From Bacillota bacterium (GTDB lineage: Bacteria > Bacillota > Clostridia > Peptostreptococcales > Anaerovoracaceae): a stretch of DNA of 25,873 nt. The translations under genes were made by a program, and so were the position numbers. The stretch lies in contig JAEEGU010000058.1 in the NCBI GenBank assembly GCA_016280485.1, positions 1-25,873 of the forward strand. The letters run 5' to 3'. The notes under the pieces are model-generated. The model worked only from the letters and a program-made list of their open reading frames with translations. It made no database searches and was not told the origin of the DNA. Positions 8,070 through 16,022 of the stretch are shown here, one piece after another. Within the stretch, counting starts at the first letter, position 1. Each line of letters begins with the position of its first letter.

Positions 8070-8633
8070 ATGATTTATGCAAGTGATTTTAGAAAAGGCA
8101 TTACCTTTGAAATCAACGGTGAGCCTCATGTAGTTCTTGACTTCCAGCACGTAAAGCCGGGCAAGGGCGCAGCTTTCGTAAGAACAAAGTACAAGAACAT
8201 CTTAACAGGTGCTACTCGTGAAGAAGCATTCAACCCTAACGACAAGTTCCCTAAGGCACACATCGAGACAAAGGTTATGCAGTATCTCTACAATGACGGA
8301 GAGCTCTACTACTTCATGGATCAGGAAACTTTTGAGCAGGTTCCTCTCGCAGCAGACCAGGTAGAAGATGCAATGAAGTTCTTAAGAGAGAACGACGAAG
8401 CTACAATCAAGTTCTACAAGGGTGCGGCATTCCTCGTAGAAGCGCCAAACTTTGTAAACCTCAAGGTTGTCGAAACTGAGCCGGGCGTAAAGGGCGATAC
8501 AGCTACAAACGTTACAAAGGCTGCAACAGTTGAGACAGGCGCCGTTATTCAGGTTCCTATCTTCATCGAAGAAGGCGAAATCATTCAGATCGACACAAGA
8601 ACATCTGAATACCTCGGAAGAGGCAAAAACTAG
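8070..8633 (+). CDS. efp: Translation elongation factor P
   Basis: EF-P enters the ribosomal E site and rescues ribosomes stalled at polyproline. The 187-residue protein has the usual three beta-barrel domains: an N-terminal KOW-like domain, an OB domain from about residue 65, and a C-terminal OB domain ending in ISTSEYLGR-type sequence (here IDTRTSEYLGR). The loop that reaches the peptidyl-transferase centre is KPGKGAAF, with Lys32 at its tip. Lys32 matches the modified lysine of Bacillus subtilis EF-P (5-aminopentanol). No modification gene is seen in the window. A strong AAGGAG site (8057-8062) precedes the ATG. A promoter upstream and a terminator downstream suggest that it is transcribed alone at a high level. 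Confidence 0.98.
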   Translation: MIYASDFRKGITFEINGEPHVVLDFQHVKPGKGAAFVRTKYKNILTGATREEAFNPNDKFPKAHIETKVMQYLYNDGELYYFMDQETFEQVPLAADQVEDAMKFLRENDEATIKFYKGAAFLVEAPNFVNLKVVETEPGVKGDTATNVTKAATVETGAVIQVPIFIEEGEIIQIDTRTSEYLGRGKN

Positions 8634-8643
8634 GAATATTTGC

Positions 8644-8680
8644 GGGGTTGCCTGTTTTCAGGTAACCCCATGTTTGTTTT
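8644..8680 (+). terminator. Intrinsic terminator after efp
   Basis: An 11-base stem (8644-8654 with 8659-8669), with one mismatch and a TTTT loop, is followed by a T-rich run TGTTTGTTTT. It begins 10 bases after the efp stop and lies between efp and mltG. The stem has four G-C pairs at its base. Confidence 0.8.
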
Positions 8681-8710
8681 AAAGCAAAATCTATACAAAA
8701 AGAGGCAGAA

Positions 8711-9790
8711 ATGGGGAGACATAGCAAAAGAGGAAAGAAAAAGGGTAAGGGATTAATTTTCCTGATAGTTTTGGTTTTAATTGCAGCCGGAGGTTATTTC
8801 GGCTTTAAGGCATGGGTTAACGGGGCAGCAAAACCGTTTAATCCTGCAGCGACCGAAACCGTTGCAATCACAGTGCCTGATGGCGCATCTACCACGAGAA
8901 TCTGTAATATCTTAGAGGAAAACGGCATCATCGGGTCGGCCGGCGCTTACAAGCTCTGGTTCAAGCTTAACGACTATGACGGCAAGCTCCAAGCCGGCGA
9001 CTATATACTGTCGGCTTCAATGAGCGGTAAAGAGATTGCAGAGCTTATGCTAAACGGCCATTCTACAGTACACAACTTTACAATACCTGAGGGCTACAGC
9101 GTACTTCAGACGGCTTATGTTCTCAGCGAAAAGTGGCTTGTGGACTATTCCACATTCCTTGACGAGGTTCAAAACGGTAGCTTTAATTATGATTTCTTAA
9201 ATGATATCGGCTATAACGGTCAGGGCTACCGCCTCGAGGGATTTTTATTCCCGGAAACCTACAATATCTATGATAATGCGACACCGCACGATTACATCGA
9301 TCGCATGCTGAAGCAGTTTGACACCGTCTGGAACAGCAATCCGGACTACAAGGCTCGCATGAACGAGCTTAATCTGTCGCTTCGCGACGTGATTACAATT
9401 GCCAGCATCATCGAAAGAGAAGCTAAAATTGATTCAGACAGACCGCTTGTCAGCTCGGTTATCTATAACAGGCTGAAAATCAATATGAAGCTCCAGATGT
9501 GCAGTACGGTGCAGTACATATTGGGCGAGCCTAAGGAAACACTAACCTATAAAGACATCGCCATAGACGATCCTTACAATACCTATCTCTACGCAGGACT
9601 TCCACCGGGGCCTATCTGCAGTCCCGGCAAGGCCAGCATAGAGGCAGCGCTCTATCCGGCAGACACGGACTACATCTATTTTGTTGTAAGTGAAAAGCTT
9701 GACGGATCGCACAATTTCAGCAGTAATTCGGCCGATTTCGAGAAAGACAAGGCCGCTTACCAGGCAGCGCTCAAACGGCGCGGCAATTAG
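8711..9790 (+). CDS. mltG: Endolytic murein transglycosylase MltG (YceG-like)
   Basis: Cuts nascent peptidoglycan strands at the membrane and sets glycan length. The 359-residue protein starts with a very basic stretch (GRHSKRGKKKGKG), followed by one membrane helix at about residues 15-33, which gives a type II topology with the enzyme outside. A LysM-like part follows (TVAITVPDGAS to SGKEIAELM). The YceG catalytic region includes IASIIEREAK, with Glu235 as the likely catalytic acid. It continues with SVIYNRLK, QMCSTVQYILG and YAGLPPGPICSPG, then the terminal SHNFS block; all are family hallmarks. The ATG has an AGAGG site. The gene lies after the efp terminator, so it needs its own promoter or read-through. 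I found no convincing promoter in the 30 bases that remain. Confidence 0.95.
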   Translation: MGRHSKRGKKKGKGLIFLIVLVLIAAGGYFGFKAWVNGAAKPFNPAATETVAITVPDGASTTRICNILEENGIIGSAGAYKLWFKLNDYDGKLQAGDYILSASMSGKEIAELMLNGHSTVHNFTIPEGYSVLQTAYVLSEKWLVDYSTFLDEVQNGSFNYDFLNDIGYNGQGYRLEGFLFPETYNIYDNATPHDYIDRMLKQFDTVWNSNPDYKARMNELNLSLRDVITIASIIEREAKIDSDRPLVSSVIYNRLKINMKLQMCSTVQYILGEPKETLTYKDIAIDDPYNTYLYAGLPPGPICSPGKASIEAALYPADTDYIYFVVSEKLDGSHNFSSNSADFEKDKAAYQAALKRRGN

Positions 9791-9809
9791 GCAATTAATG
9801 AGGTAAAAC

Positions 9810-10496
9810 ATGTCCGAAAATGAGCTATACAGAAACACAGTTAATCAAAAGGTTGTAGATTTTCTGGACGGCTATTTTAAGCCGCTTTCGCCACAGATGG
9901 GCGAGTTCAGAGCTGCGGCCGAGGCTGCGGGTGTACCGATTTTGCAAAGGGATGCCGAAAGACTGCTCCTTACACTTGCAAAGCTCACAAAGCCCGAGCG
10001 CATCGTGGAAATCGGCACAGCAGTGGGCTACAGCGCATCCTGCCTGGCACTTGTATGCCCAAAGGCGGAAATCGTAACCTTTGAAAAGGACCCTGCCATG
10101 ATTATAAAGGCAGAGCACAATCTTTCGCATTTCGGTGTCGCAAGGCGCGTCACAATCATGGAAGGCGATGCGGCAAAGCTTATTGTAAAGCTGCCGGTTG
10201 ACGAAAGATTTGACCTCGCCTTTATTGATGCAGCAAAGGGACATTACAGGGAATTTTTCGATGCGCTCATTCCGCACATGAACGACGGCAGCATCGTGGT
10301 GTGCGACAACATGCTTTTCAAAGCGCGCGTGGTTTCAGACGAATACGACGAAAACAGGCGATACAAAACAGAGGTAAAGCGTCTGCGTGAGTTTATAGAT
10401 TACCTCTTCACGCTGCCTTATGCCGACACGTCATACCTGCCGGTAGGCGACGGCACAACGATATCTATAATTGACAGGAAGAAATATGACAAATAA
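9810..10496 (+). CDS. trmR: TrmR-like tRNA 5-hydroxyuridine methyltransferase
   Basis: A class I SAM-dependent O-methyltransferase of 228 residues. The SAM-binding loop is EIGTAVGYSA (residues 67-76). The metal-binding residues match the family at Asp140 (FIDAAKGHY) and Asp166-Asn167 (CDNML). The C-terminus DGTTISII is typical. In Bacillus subtilis the equivalent YrrM/TrmR methylates 5-hydroxyuridine at the tRNA wobble position to 5-methoxyuridine, and its gene lies between mltG and U32 peptidase genes. The same placement here is the main reason for choosing this function over a general catechol-type O-methyltransferase. The 3' end overlaps the next gene by 11 bases. Confidence 0.85.
   Translation: MSENELYRNTVNQKVVDFLDGYFKPLSPQMGEFRAAAEAAGVPILQRDAERLLLTLAKLTKPERIVEIGTAVGYSASCLALVCPKAEIVTFEKDPAMIIKAEHNLSHFGVARRVTIMEGDAAKLIVKLPVDERFDLAFIDAAKGHYREFFDALIPHMNDGSIVVCDNMLFKARVVSDEYDENRRYKTEVKRLREFIDYLFTLPYADTSYLPVGDGTTISIIDRKKYDK
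10476..10481 (+). promoter_or_regulatory. Ribosome binding site fixing the U32 gene start
   Basis: AGGAAG lies at the end of trmR, four bases before the ATG at 10486. It is downstream of the alternative TTG at 10471, so it can serve only the ATG. Confidence 0.7.
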
Positions 10497-11724
10497 AAAG
10501 GTTGAACTCCTGGCGCCTGCGGGCGACCTTGAGAAGTTTAAAATAGCATGTATCTACGGCGCGGATGCGGTTTATTTCGGCGGTGAAATGTTTTCTCTCC
10601 GCTCGGGAGCAGGGAACCTTACCGTGGATGAAATAAAAGAGGCTGTGGCCTTTGCCCATGAAAGAGGCGTAAAGGCGCACATGACGATGAATATTTTCGC
10701 ACATAATGAGGATATACTGCCCCTAAAGGAGTACCTCATGACGATAAAAAATATTCCAATCGACGCCTTCATAGTTTCGGACCCCGGAGTTGCGACACTC
10801 ATTCGCGAGGTTATTCCGGATGCCGAGCTTCATCTTTCGACTCAGGCAAACATGACCAACTATCAGACCGCAAAGTTCTGGATAGATACGCTTAAATTAA
10901 AGCGCATCGTACTGGCAAGAGAGCTTACGATGAAGGAAATTCGCGAAATCAGAAGCGAGCTTCCGCCTGAAATCGAGCTTGAATCCTTTGTTCAGGGCGC
11001 AATGTGCATCTCTTACAGCGGCAGGTGTCTGCTTTCCAATTTCATGATTGAGCGCGACGCAAACCGCGGTGCCTGCGCACATCCATGCAGATGGAAATAT
11101 GCGCTTGTTGAAGAGCAGCGTCCGGGCCAGTACTATCCAATAGAAGAGGACGACAGAGGAACCTACATCCTAAACTCCCGCGATCTTTGCATGATCGAGC
11201 ACATTCCGGAGCTTATAGAGGCAGGGATTGGCTCATTTAAGATTGAGGGCCGCATGAAATCAATTTTCTATGTGGCAACCATTGTTTCCGCTTATCGCAG
11301 GGCGATTGACGCATACTATGCCGATCCTAAGGGCTATGAGTTTAATCCTGACTGGATGAAGGAGCTTAAAAAGGTAAGCCACCGCGAGTTTACAACAGGC
11401 TTTTACTTTGACAAGCCGACAAACAAGGATCAGAACTACCAGACAAGCGCTTATACGCGTGACTACAGCTTTACAGGCCTCGTTCGCTCATACGACGAAA
11501 AGACAGGCTATGCCATAGTCGAGCAGCGCAACAAGATGAGCATCGGTGATGAAATCGAGGTCTTCGGACCGGGCACAGATTTTTATACTCAAAAGCTCAC
11601 GGAAATGTACGATGAGGAGGGTACGCCTATCGAAAGCGCGCCGCATCCTCAGCAGATACTTAAGATTAAAATGGACAAACCGGTTGCCCCGGATTTCATG
11701 CTGAGGCGCCGCAAGGACCAGTAA
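10486..11724 (+). CDS. U32 peptidase-family tRNA hydroxylation protein, TrhP-like
   Basis: Despite the family name, characterised U32 members are Fe-S proteins that hydroxylate RNA or quinones. TrhP makes 5-hydroxyuridine at tRNA position 34, using prephenate. The 412-residue protein has the N-terminal barrel start (VELLAPAGDLEKFKIA), the central U32 signature around SFVQGAMCISYSGRC, and four cysteines (174, 181, 197, 201) suited to a 4Fe-4S cluster. It continues with NSRDLCMIEHIPEL and FKIEGRMKS. The ATG at 10486 is chosen over an in-frame TTG at 10471 because AGGAAG lies just before it. The gene overlaps trmR by 11 bases; together the two would make 5-methoxyuridine. Bacillus carries two adjacent U32 genes (yrrN and yrrO); only one is here, most like YrrO in size. 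Confidence 0.85.
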   Translation: MTNKKVELLAPAGDLEKFKIACIYGADAVYFGGEMFSLRSGAGNLTVDEIKEAVAFAHERGVKAHMTMNIFAHNEDILPLKEYLMTIKNIPIDAFIVSDPGVATLIREVIPDAELHLSTQANMTNYQTAKFWIDTLKLKRIVLARELTMKEIREIRSELPPEIELESFVQGAMCISYSGRCLLSNFMIERDANRGACAHPCRWKYALVEEQRPGQYYPIEEDDRGTYILNSRDLCMIEHIPELIEAGIGSFKIEGRMKSIFYVATIVSAYRRAIDAYYADPKGYEFNPDWMKELKKVSHREFTTGFYFDKPTNKDQNYQTSAYTRDYSFTGLVRSYDEKTGYAIVEQRNKMSIGDEIEVFGPGTDFYTQKLTEMYDEEGTPIESAPHPQQILKIKMDKPVAPDFMLRRRKDQ

Positions 11725-11758
11725 TATAATTATCACTATTAAATCGAAAGGAGAAATT

Positions 11759-13123
11759 ATGGATTCTTTATCCGACCCCGGCACCCACATATGGTTGCAA
11801 ATAATAATTTTATTGTTAATTATCTTCATCAGTGCGCTCTTTGAGGCCGGCGAAACGGCTCTCAACGAATGCTCCAGAAACAAAGTAAAGGCACTTGCCG
11901 CATCAGGCGATGCAAGGGCTGAGAAGCTGCTCCGCATTCTGGACAGCCCGCAGAAGTTTCTCGACGGCACACAGACAATCGTAGTCTTCGGTACGGTATT
12001 TATGTCGGCCTTTGCCGCATACTACTTCGCGCCCGAAATCTCGGCTTCGATAGGTGATGCGAGTGGGCCCAGGTATGTGATTACCGTGCTCGCAATCGTG
12101 CTGCTTCTCGCTCTGGCAATAATTGTTCTTGGCATTCTCTATCCTCGCCGCATAGCAATCCTGCATGCGGAGGGCATGGCGCTTGCACTGGTGGACTTTC
12201 TGGCAACGCTCCTTATAGTAGTGCGTCCTTTTGTGGCGCTCAACAACGGGATCGTCAATATACTTTTGCGCCTCACGCACCAGACGGTAACCTTGGATGA
12301 TGATGAATTCTCCGAGGATGATGTCATGGATATGCTCGAGGTAGGTCAGGAAAGCGGCGCGTTAAAGGAAGAGGGCAAAAAGATGATCAACTCCATCTTT
12401 GAGTTCGATGACAAGCTCGCCTACGAGGTAATGACCCCGAGAACGGATGCGTTTATGATTGATGTAAACGACCCGCCTGAGGAATATCTCGATGAGCTGA
12501 TGGAGCTTCGCTACAGCCGTATTCCTGTATATGAAAACGACACCGACAATATCATCGGAATCCTCAATATAAAGGACTACTTTGCAAAGGCAAAGACAGA
12601 GGGCTTTGAAAATGTCGACATTCGCAGCATCTTGAGAAAGCCTCTCTTTGTGCCTGAAACAAAGAATATCGACTCGCTCTTCATGCAGCTTCAGAGCACG
12701 AAAAACCAGCTTGCAATTCTGATTGACGAGTTTGGCGGATTCTCCGGAATCGTTTCGATGGAGGATATCATCGAAGAGGTTATGGGAGATATTGAGGACG
12801 AATACGACCGTCAGGAGCTTGAAATCGAGCAGGTTTCGGACGATACCTATCTGGTTGACGGAAGCGCCGACCTTGACGATATCAACGAAGCAATCGGACT
12901 GTCGCTTGACTCCGAAAATGCGGAAACCATCGGCGGACTTGCGCTCGACATCCTCGGCGAAATTCCTGAGGACGGCGAAAACCTCGATACGAGCATCGAG
13001 CTTGATTCCTGCACGATTGTCGTTAAAAAGGTCGCAGAGCGTCGTATAGAGCGCGTGCTCATAAAGTTAAAGCAACCTGAAGAAACAGGCGAGCATGCGG
13101 AACCAAAGACCGAAGGAAAATAA
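11759..13123 (+). CDS. CorC/HlyC-family CNNM-type membrane protein with CBS pair
   Basis: A 454-residue membrane protein. The N-terminal CNNM (DUF21) domain has about four hydrophobic segments, near residues 10-32, 73-95, 102-127 and 135-158, with FEAGETALNECSRNKVKAL after the first, as in the family. A cytoplasmic CBS pair follows (about 215-340; VMTPRTDAF starts it and EFGGFSGIVSMEDIIEEVMG ends it). A C-terminal CorC_HlyC domain binds next to transport proteins (about 355-440). Family members have been tied to magnesium export or tolerance; the old label hemolysin is not well founded. The acidic tail after 440 is unconserved in appearance. A clear AAAGGAG site precedes the ATG. The gap to the upstream gene is 34 bases. 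Confidence 0.9.
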   Translation: MDSLSDPGTHIWLQIIILLLIIFISALFEAGETALNECSRNKVKALAASGDARAEKLLRILDSPQKFLDGTQTIVVFGTVFMSAFAAYYFAPEISASIGDASGPRYVITVLAIVLLLALAIIVLGILYPRRIAILHAEGMALALVDFLATLLIVVRPFVALNNGIVNILLRLTHQTVTLDDDEFSEDDVMDMLEVGQESGALKEEGKKMINSIFEFDDKLAYEVMTPRTDAFMIDVNDPPEEYLDELMELRYSRIPVYENDTDNIIGILNIKDYFAKAKTEGFENVDIRSILRKPLFVPETKNIDSLFMQLQSTKNQLAILIDEFGGFSGIVSMEDIIEEVMGDIEDEYDRQELEIEQVSDDTYLVDGSADLDDINEAIGLSLDSENAETIGGLALDILGEIPEDGENLDTSIELDSCTIVVKKVAERRIERVLIKLKQPEETGEHAEPKTEGK

Positions 13124-13128
13124 GCTTT

Positions 13129-13413
13129 ATGGAAAAAATCATATCAGCTGCCATCCTTAATACCGAAGGTGTCAGCAGGCTTGCAAACAAGAAAAGCGTC
13201 CGCCTCGACAAAACAAAGGAAGAGGGCGTTTTCACCGCAGAGGTGCACATAATCGTAAATTACGGCGTTAACATGCCATCCGTGGCGTGGGATGTTCAGC
13301 GCAATGTAAAAAAGGTGGCTGCCGATGCACTCGGGATCAACATGAAGGCCATAGATATTCACGTAGACGGAATTGACTTTCCGGAAGGAGAAACGATAGA
13401 TGAACAGAACTGA
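13129..13413 (+). CDS. Asp23/Gls24 family protein (YqhY-like)
   Basis: A short protein of 94 residues of the Asp23/Gls24 (DUF322) family. Visible signs are EGVSRLANK near the start, the strand EVHIIVNYGVNMPSVAWDVQRNVKK, and the ending IDIHVDGIDFP, which is close to the family's VNVHVQGV motif. In Bacillus the YqhY gene lies next to nusB and has been linked to control of fatty-acid synthesis through acetyl-CoA carboxylase; no acc genes are in this window. The gene starts five bases after the CorC-type gene and overlaps nusB by 14 bases, so expression is probably coupled to nusB. Its precise role is not known. Confidence 0.88.
   Translation: MEKIISAAILNTEGVSRLANKKSVRLDKTKEEGVFTAEVHIIVNYGVNMPSVAWDVQRNVKKVAADALGINMKAIDIHVDGIDFPEGETIDEQN
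13383..13390 (+). promoter_or_regulatory. Strong ribosome binding site for nusB inside the Asp23-family gene
   Basis: GGAAGGAG lies nine bases before the nusB ATG and within the last codons of the Asp23-family gene. It supports the overlapping start at 13400. Confidence 0.75.
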
Positions 13414-13789
13414 AGCAAGAACAATGCTGATGCAGATGCTGTACTCAATGGAGATTCAGGGCGACTTTTCGCAAAAGGCAAAAACAGCCTTTATGATCGG
13501 AAAGAATGTGGGCAATCAAAAGAAGTACATAAACGACATGTTCGCAATCATTAGCGAGCACAAGGACGATATAGACAATGTCTACTCAAACCAGGATACG
13601 ACATGGAAAATCAATCGTCTCTCTAATGTCGATCTGTCGATTTTCAGACTTGCCATTGCTGAAATCCTCTATATGGAAGATATCCCTGTAGGAGTATCAA
13701 TAAACGAGGCTGTTGAGCTCGCAAAAACCTACAGCAGCGAGGAATCGGCAAAATTTATAAACGGAGTACTTGCGAACTTAGCAAACTAA
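13400..13789 (+). CDS. nusB: Transcription antitermination factor NusB
   Basis: NusB pairs with NusE (S10) on boxA RNA to stop early termination in rRNA operons. The 129-residue all-helical protein shows the family pattern: RTEARTMLMQMLYSMEIQGD at the N-terminus, then INRLSNVDLSIFRLAIAEILYMEDIPVGVSINEAVELAKTY and the ending SAKFINGVLANL, all hallmark positions. The length is slightly below the usual 130-150. It overlaps the Asp23-family gene by 14 bases and ends four bases before the TsaD-like gene. This places it in a run with the DNA repair and isoprenoid genes, the arrangement seen in many Clostridia and Bacilli. Confidence 0.96.
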   Translation: MNRTEARTMLMQMLYSMEIQGDFSQKAKTAFMIGKNVGNQKKYINDMFAIISEHKDDIDNVYSNQDTTWKINRLSNVDLSIFRLAIAEILYMEDIPVGVSINEAVELAKTYSSEESAKFINGVLANLAN

Positions 13790-13793
13790 ACTC

Positions 13794-14861
13794 ATGCAGG
13801 ACAAAGCATATGTGCTTGGTATAGACACAAGCAATTATAAAACATCGGCGGCTCTTATCTCTATGGATGGCAGCATCCACGCCGATTCAAGGAAACTATT
13901 AAATGTGAAAAAGGGTGAACGGGGCCTCAGACAATCCGAAGCCCTGTTTCAGCATGTAGAAAACCTGCCGGGCGTTCTTGAAAACGTCTATGCGGAGCTT
14001 AAAAGACGGCGCGCTGCGGACCCGGCGGCTCACATTGCGGGTGTCTGTGTATCAACAAGACCGCGCCCTGTACCGGGTTCATACATGCCTTGCTTTAACG
14101 CGGGGCACACCGTGGCACAATCCATCGCAGGGGCGCTTAACGTGCCATGCTTTGAAACAAGCCACCAGGAGGGGCACATCGCTGCAATTGCGGGAAGTAT
14201 GGCGTCTACGGCAGGTAGCACGAAAGAGCTTCCGCAGGAGTTCTTGTCGCTCCACCTTTCGGGCGGCACATGCGAGCTTCTTTCGGTAAGCGACAGGCTG
14301 CGGGAAAAGGGCGCTTATGACATTGAAATCGTCGGCGGCTCGAAGGACATATCCTTTGGGCAGGTAATCGACCGTGTGGGCGTGACGCTCGGCATGGAGT
14401 TTCCCGCAGGCGAATATATGGACGAGATTGCGGTAAAGGAAGCAGCCGTCAGAGGCCGTAGCTCGCGCTACGAACCATGTTTAACCGGCGTTAGGGTATC
14501 TGATGCTTTCTTTAACCTTTCAGGGCTTGAAACGCAGGCACAGCTTGTGGCGGAAAAAATCACTCAGAGGCTTATTGACACAGAGGATGTCAGTAAGCAG
14601 GCGGACAACAGTGCCATAATTTTGGAGCTTTTCGACAGAATTGTAACCTGCATCGAGAAAATGACCGTGCAGGGGATAGGGAAAACGGGCCTTAAGACCG
14701 TGCTCTTTGCGGGCGGAGTAAGCTCCAGCAGATATATTAGCCGTAGGCTTACCGATTTTGCAGACGACAGAGGCTATTGCTTTATTTTCGGAGATCAGAA
14801 GCTTTCATCGGACAATGCCGTGGGCGTTGCGAGAATCGGTGCAAGGCTTTTGCAGAGATAA
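13794..14861 (+). CDS. TsaD/Kae1 paralogue (M22 family) of unknown function
   Basis: A 355-residue ASKHA-fold protein related to TsaD, the enzyme that attaches threonylcarbamoyl to A37 of tRNA. The metal ligands are kept: His124 and His128 in HQEGH, and Asp340 in SSDNAVGVA. Other landmarks are VLGIDTSNYKTSAALIS at the N-terminus, LSGGTCELL, FAGGVSSSRYISRRL and NLSGLETQ. Several key stretches differ from true TsaD: DTSNYKTS replaces the usual ETSCDET, and SGGTCEL replaces SGGHT. I therefore read it as the divergent paralogue often found beside xseA in Clostridia, usually labelled O-sialoglycoprotein endopeptidase. That label has no sound support. The real tsaD would be elsewhere. The ATG has only a weak binding site four bases after nusB, so coupling is likely. 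Confidence 0.8.
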   Translation: MQDKAYVLGIDTSNYKTSAALISMDGSIHADSRKLLNVKKGERGLRQSEALFQHVENLPGVLENVYAELKRRRAADPAAHIAGVCVSTRPRPVPGSYMPCFNAGHTVAQSIAGALNVPCFETSHQEGHIAAIAGSMASTAGSTKELPQEFLSLHLSGGTCELLSVSDRLREKGAYDIEIVGGSKDISFGQVIDRVGVTLGMEFPAGEYMDEIAVKEAAVRGRSSRYEPCLTGVRVSDAFFNLSGLETQAQLVAEKITQRLIDTEDVSKQADNSAIILELFDRIVTCIEKMTVQGIGKTGLKTVLFAGGVSSSRYISRRLTDFADDRGYCFIFGDQKLSSDNAVGVARIGARLLQR

Positions 14862-14874
14862 GAATAAATTACTA

Positions 14875-16008
14875 ATGAAACCAATCACAGTAGCACAACT
14901 TAACAGCTATGTAAAGAGAGTCCTAAGCGGAGATCCGGTTCTGTCGAATGTTTCGGTGGAGGGCGAGATTTCCGGTGTAAAATATCACCCTACAGGAGTA
15001 TATTTTACACTCAAGGATGCCTCTTCAAAGCTGAGCTGCTATATATCGCCGTCGACCTCGCGAAACTTAACTGTAGAGCTTACGGACGGCCTTAAGGCGG
15101 TGGCTCACGGCTCAGTCAGCGTCTACGAAAGGGGCGGCACTTATTCCCTCTACATAAGGGATATAGAGCCGGCAGGAGTTGGCGCACTCGCAGAAGCCTT
15201 TGAGAAGCTCAAGAAAAAGCTCGAGGCCGAGGGGCTGTTCGATCCGGCCCATAAAAAGCCGCTTCCGACCTTTCCTAAAAAGGTTGGGGTGGTGACATCA
15301 CCTACGGGGGCTGCGGTTTCCGACATAAAAAAGATTATTACGGCAAAGAACGACTTTGTCGATATTCTCGTATATCCGGTGCTCGTTCAGGGGCCGGGGG
15401 CGCCTGCAGACATTGCAGCTGCGATAGATTACATAAATGCTAATATGACCGATGTAGACGTTTTGATTGTGGGGCGCGGAGGCGGCTCTATAGAAGAGCT
15501 CTGGGCCTTTAACGAGGAAATTGTGGCAAGATCCATATATGCCTCGGAAATCCCTGTCATATCGGCTGTGGGGCATGAAACGGACTTTACGATAGCCGAC
15601 TTTGTTGCCGACAGGCGCGCAGAAACGCCGACTGCGGCGGCTAACATGGCGGTGCCCGATACAAACGAGCTTCGCATGTATCTTGAGGACAGAAAAAATC
15701 TTCTCCTTGATAACTTAAAGCAAAATATTGCATCAAAGGAGGAGAGGATTCGCCTTGCGGGGCTTGATGCGATGAAGCGCGAAATGCTTTCGAAAATCGC
15801 AATCTACGAGCTTAAGTGCAAGGGCTGCCGCGAAACGCTTTCGCAGCTTAATCCGCTTGGCATATTAGGCCGCGGCTATGCGGCGATGATGGACAGCAGT
15901 GGAAAGCTTATTTCCTCAGCGGATGCGGTTGCGGCAGGAGACAAGGTACGCGCAAGGCTAAAGGACGGTGAAATTTCAATGACCGTCGACAGTGTGAACA
16001 AGGTTTAA
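14875..16008 (+). CDS. xseA: Exodeoxyribonuclease VII large subunit
   Basis: Catalytic subunit of exonuclease VII, which degrades single-stranded DNA from both ends. The N-terminal OB fold runs to about residue 100 (ITVAQLNSYVKRVL, VSVEGEISG). The catalytic domain follows, with GVVTSPTGAAVSDI, VGRGGGSIEELWAFNEE and ISAVGHETDFTIADFVADRRA. The ATG at 14875 is chosen because its protein begins exactly as the family does; an in-frame TTG at 14758 would add 39 unrelated residues read from the TsaD-like gene. At 377 residues it is short. The coiled-coil stretch between PTAAAN and LNPLGILGRGY is only about 67 residues, roughly half of that in Escherichia coli or Bacillus. The end motif is intact, so this looks like a natural short form rather than a truncation. 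Confidence 0.95.
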   Translation: MKPITVAQLNSYVKRVLSGDPVLSNVSVEGEISGVKYHPTGVYFTLKDASSKLSCYISPSTSRNLTVELTDGLKAVAHGSVSVYERGGTYSLYIRDIEPAGVGALAEAFEKLKKKLEAEGLFDPAHKKPLPTFPKKVGVVTSPTGAAVSDIKKIITAKNDFVDILVYPVLVQGPGAPADIAAAIDYINANMTDVDVLIVGRGGGSIEELWAFNEEIVARSIYASEIPVISAVGHETDFTIADFVADRRAETPTAAANMAVPDTNELRMYLEDRKNLLLDNLKQNIASKEERIRLAGLDAMKREMLSKIAIYELKCKGCRETLSQLNPLGILGRGYAAMMDSSGKLISSADAVAAGDKVRARLKDGEISMTVDSVNKV

Positions 16009-16022
16009 GACGAGGTAAAATT

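Noticed and set aside
11725..11730. TATAAT upstream of the CorC-type gene
   Set aside because: No -35-like hexamer lies 16-18 bases upstream, so it was not called as a promoter.
14758..14874. Upstream TTG start for xseA
   Set aside because: It would add 39 residues that do not resemble XseA and are read inside the TsaD-like gene. The ATG at 14875 gives the family N-terminus.
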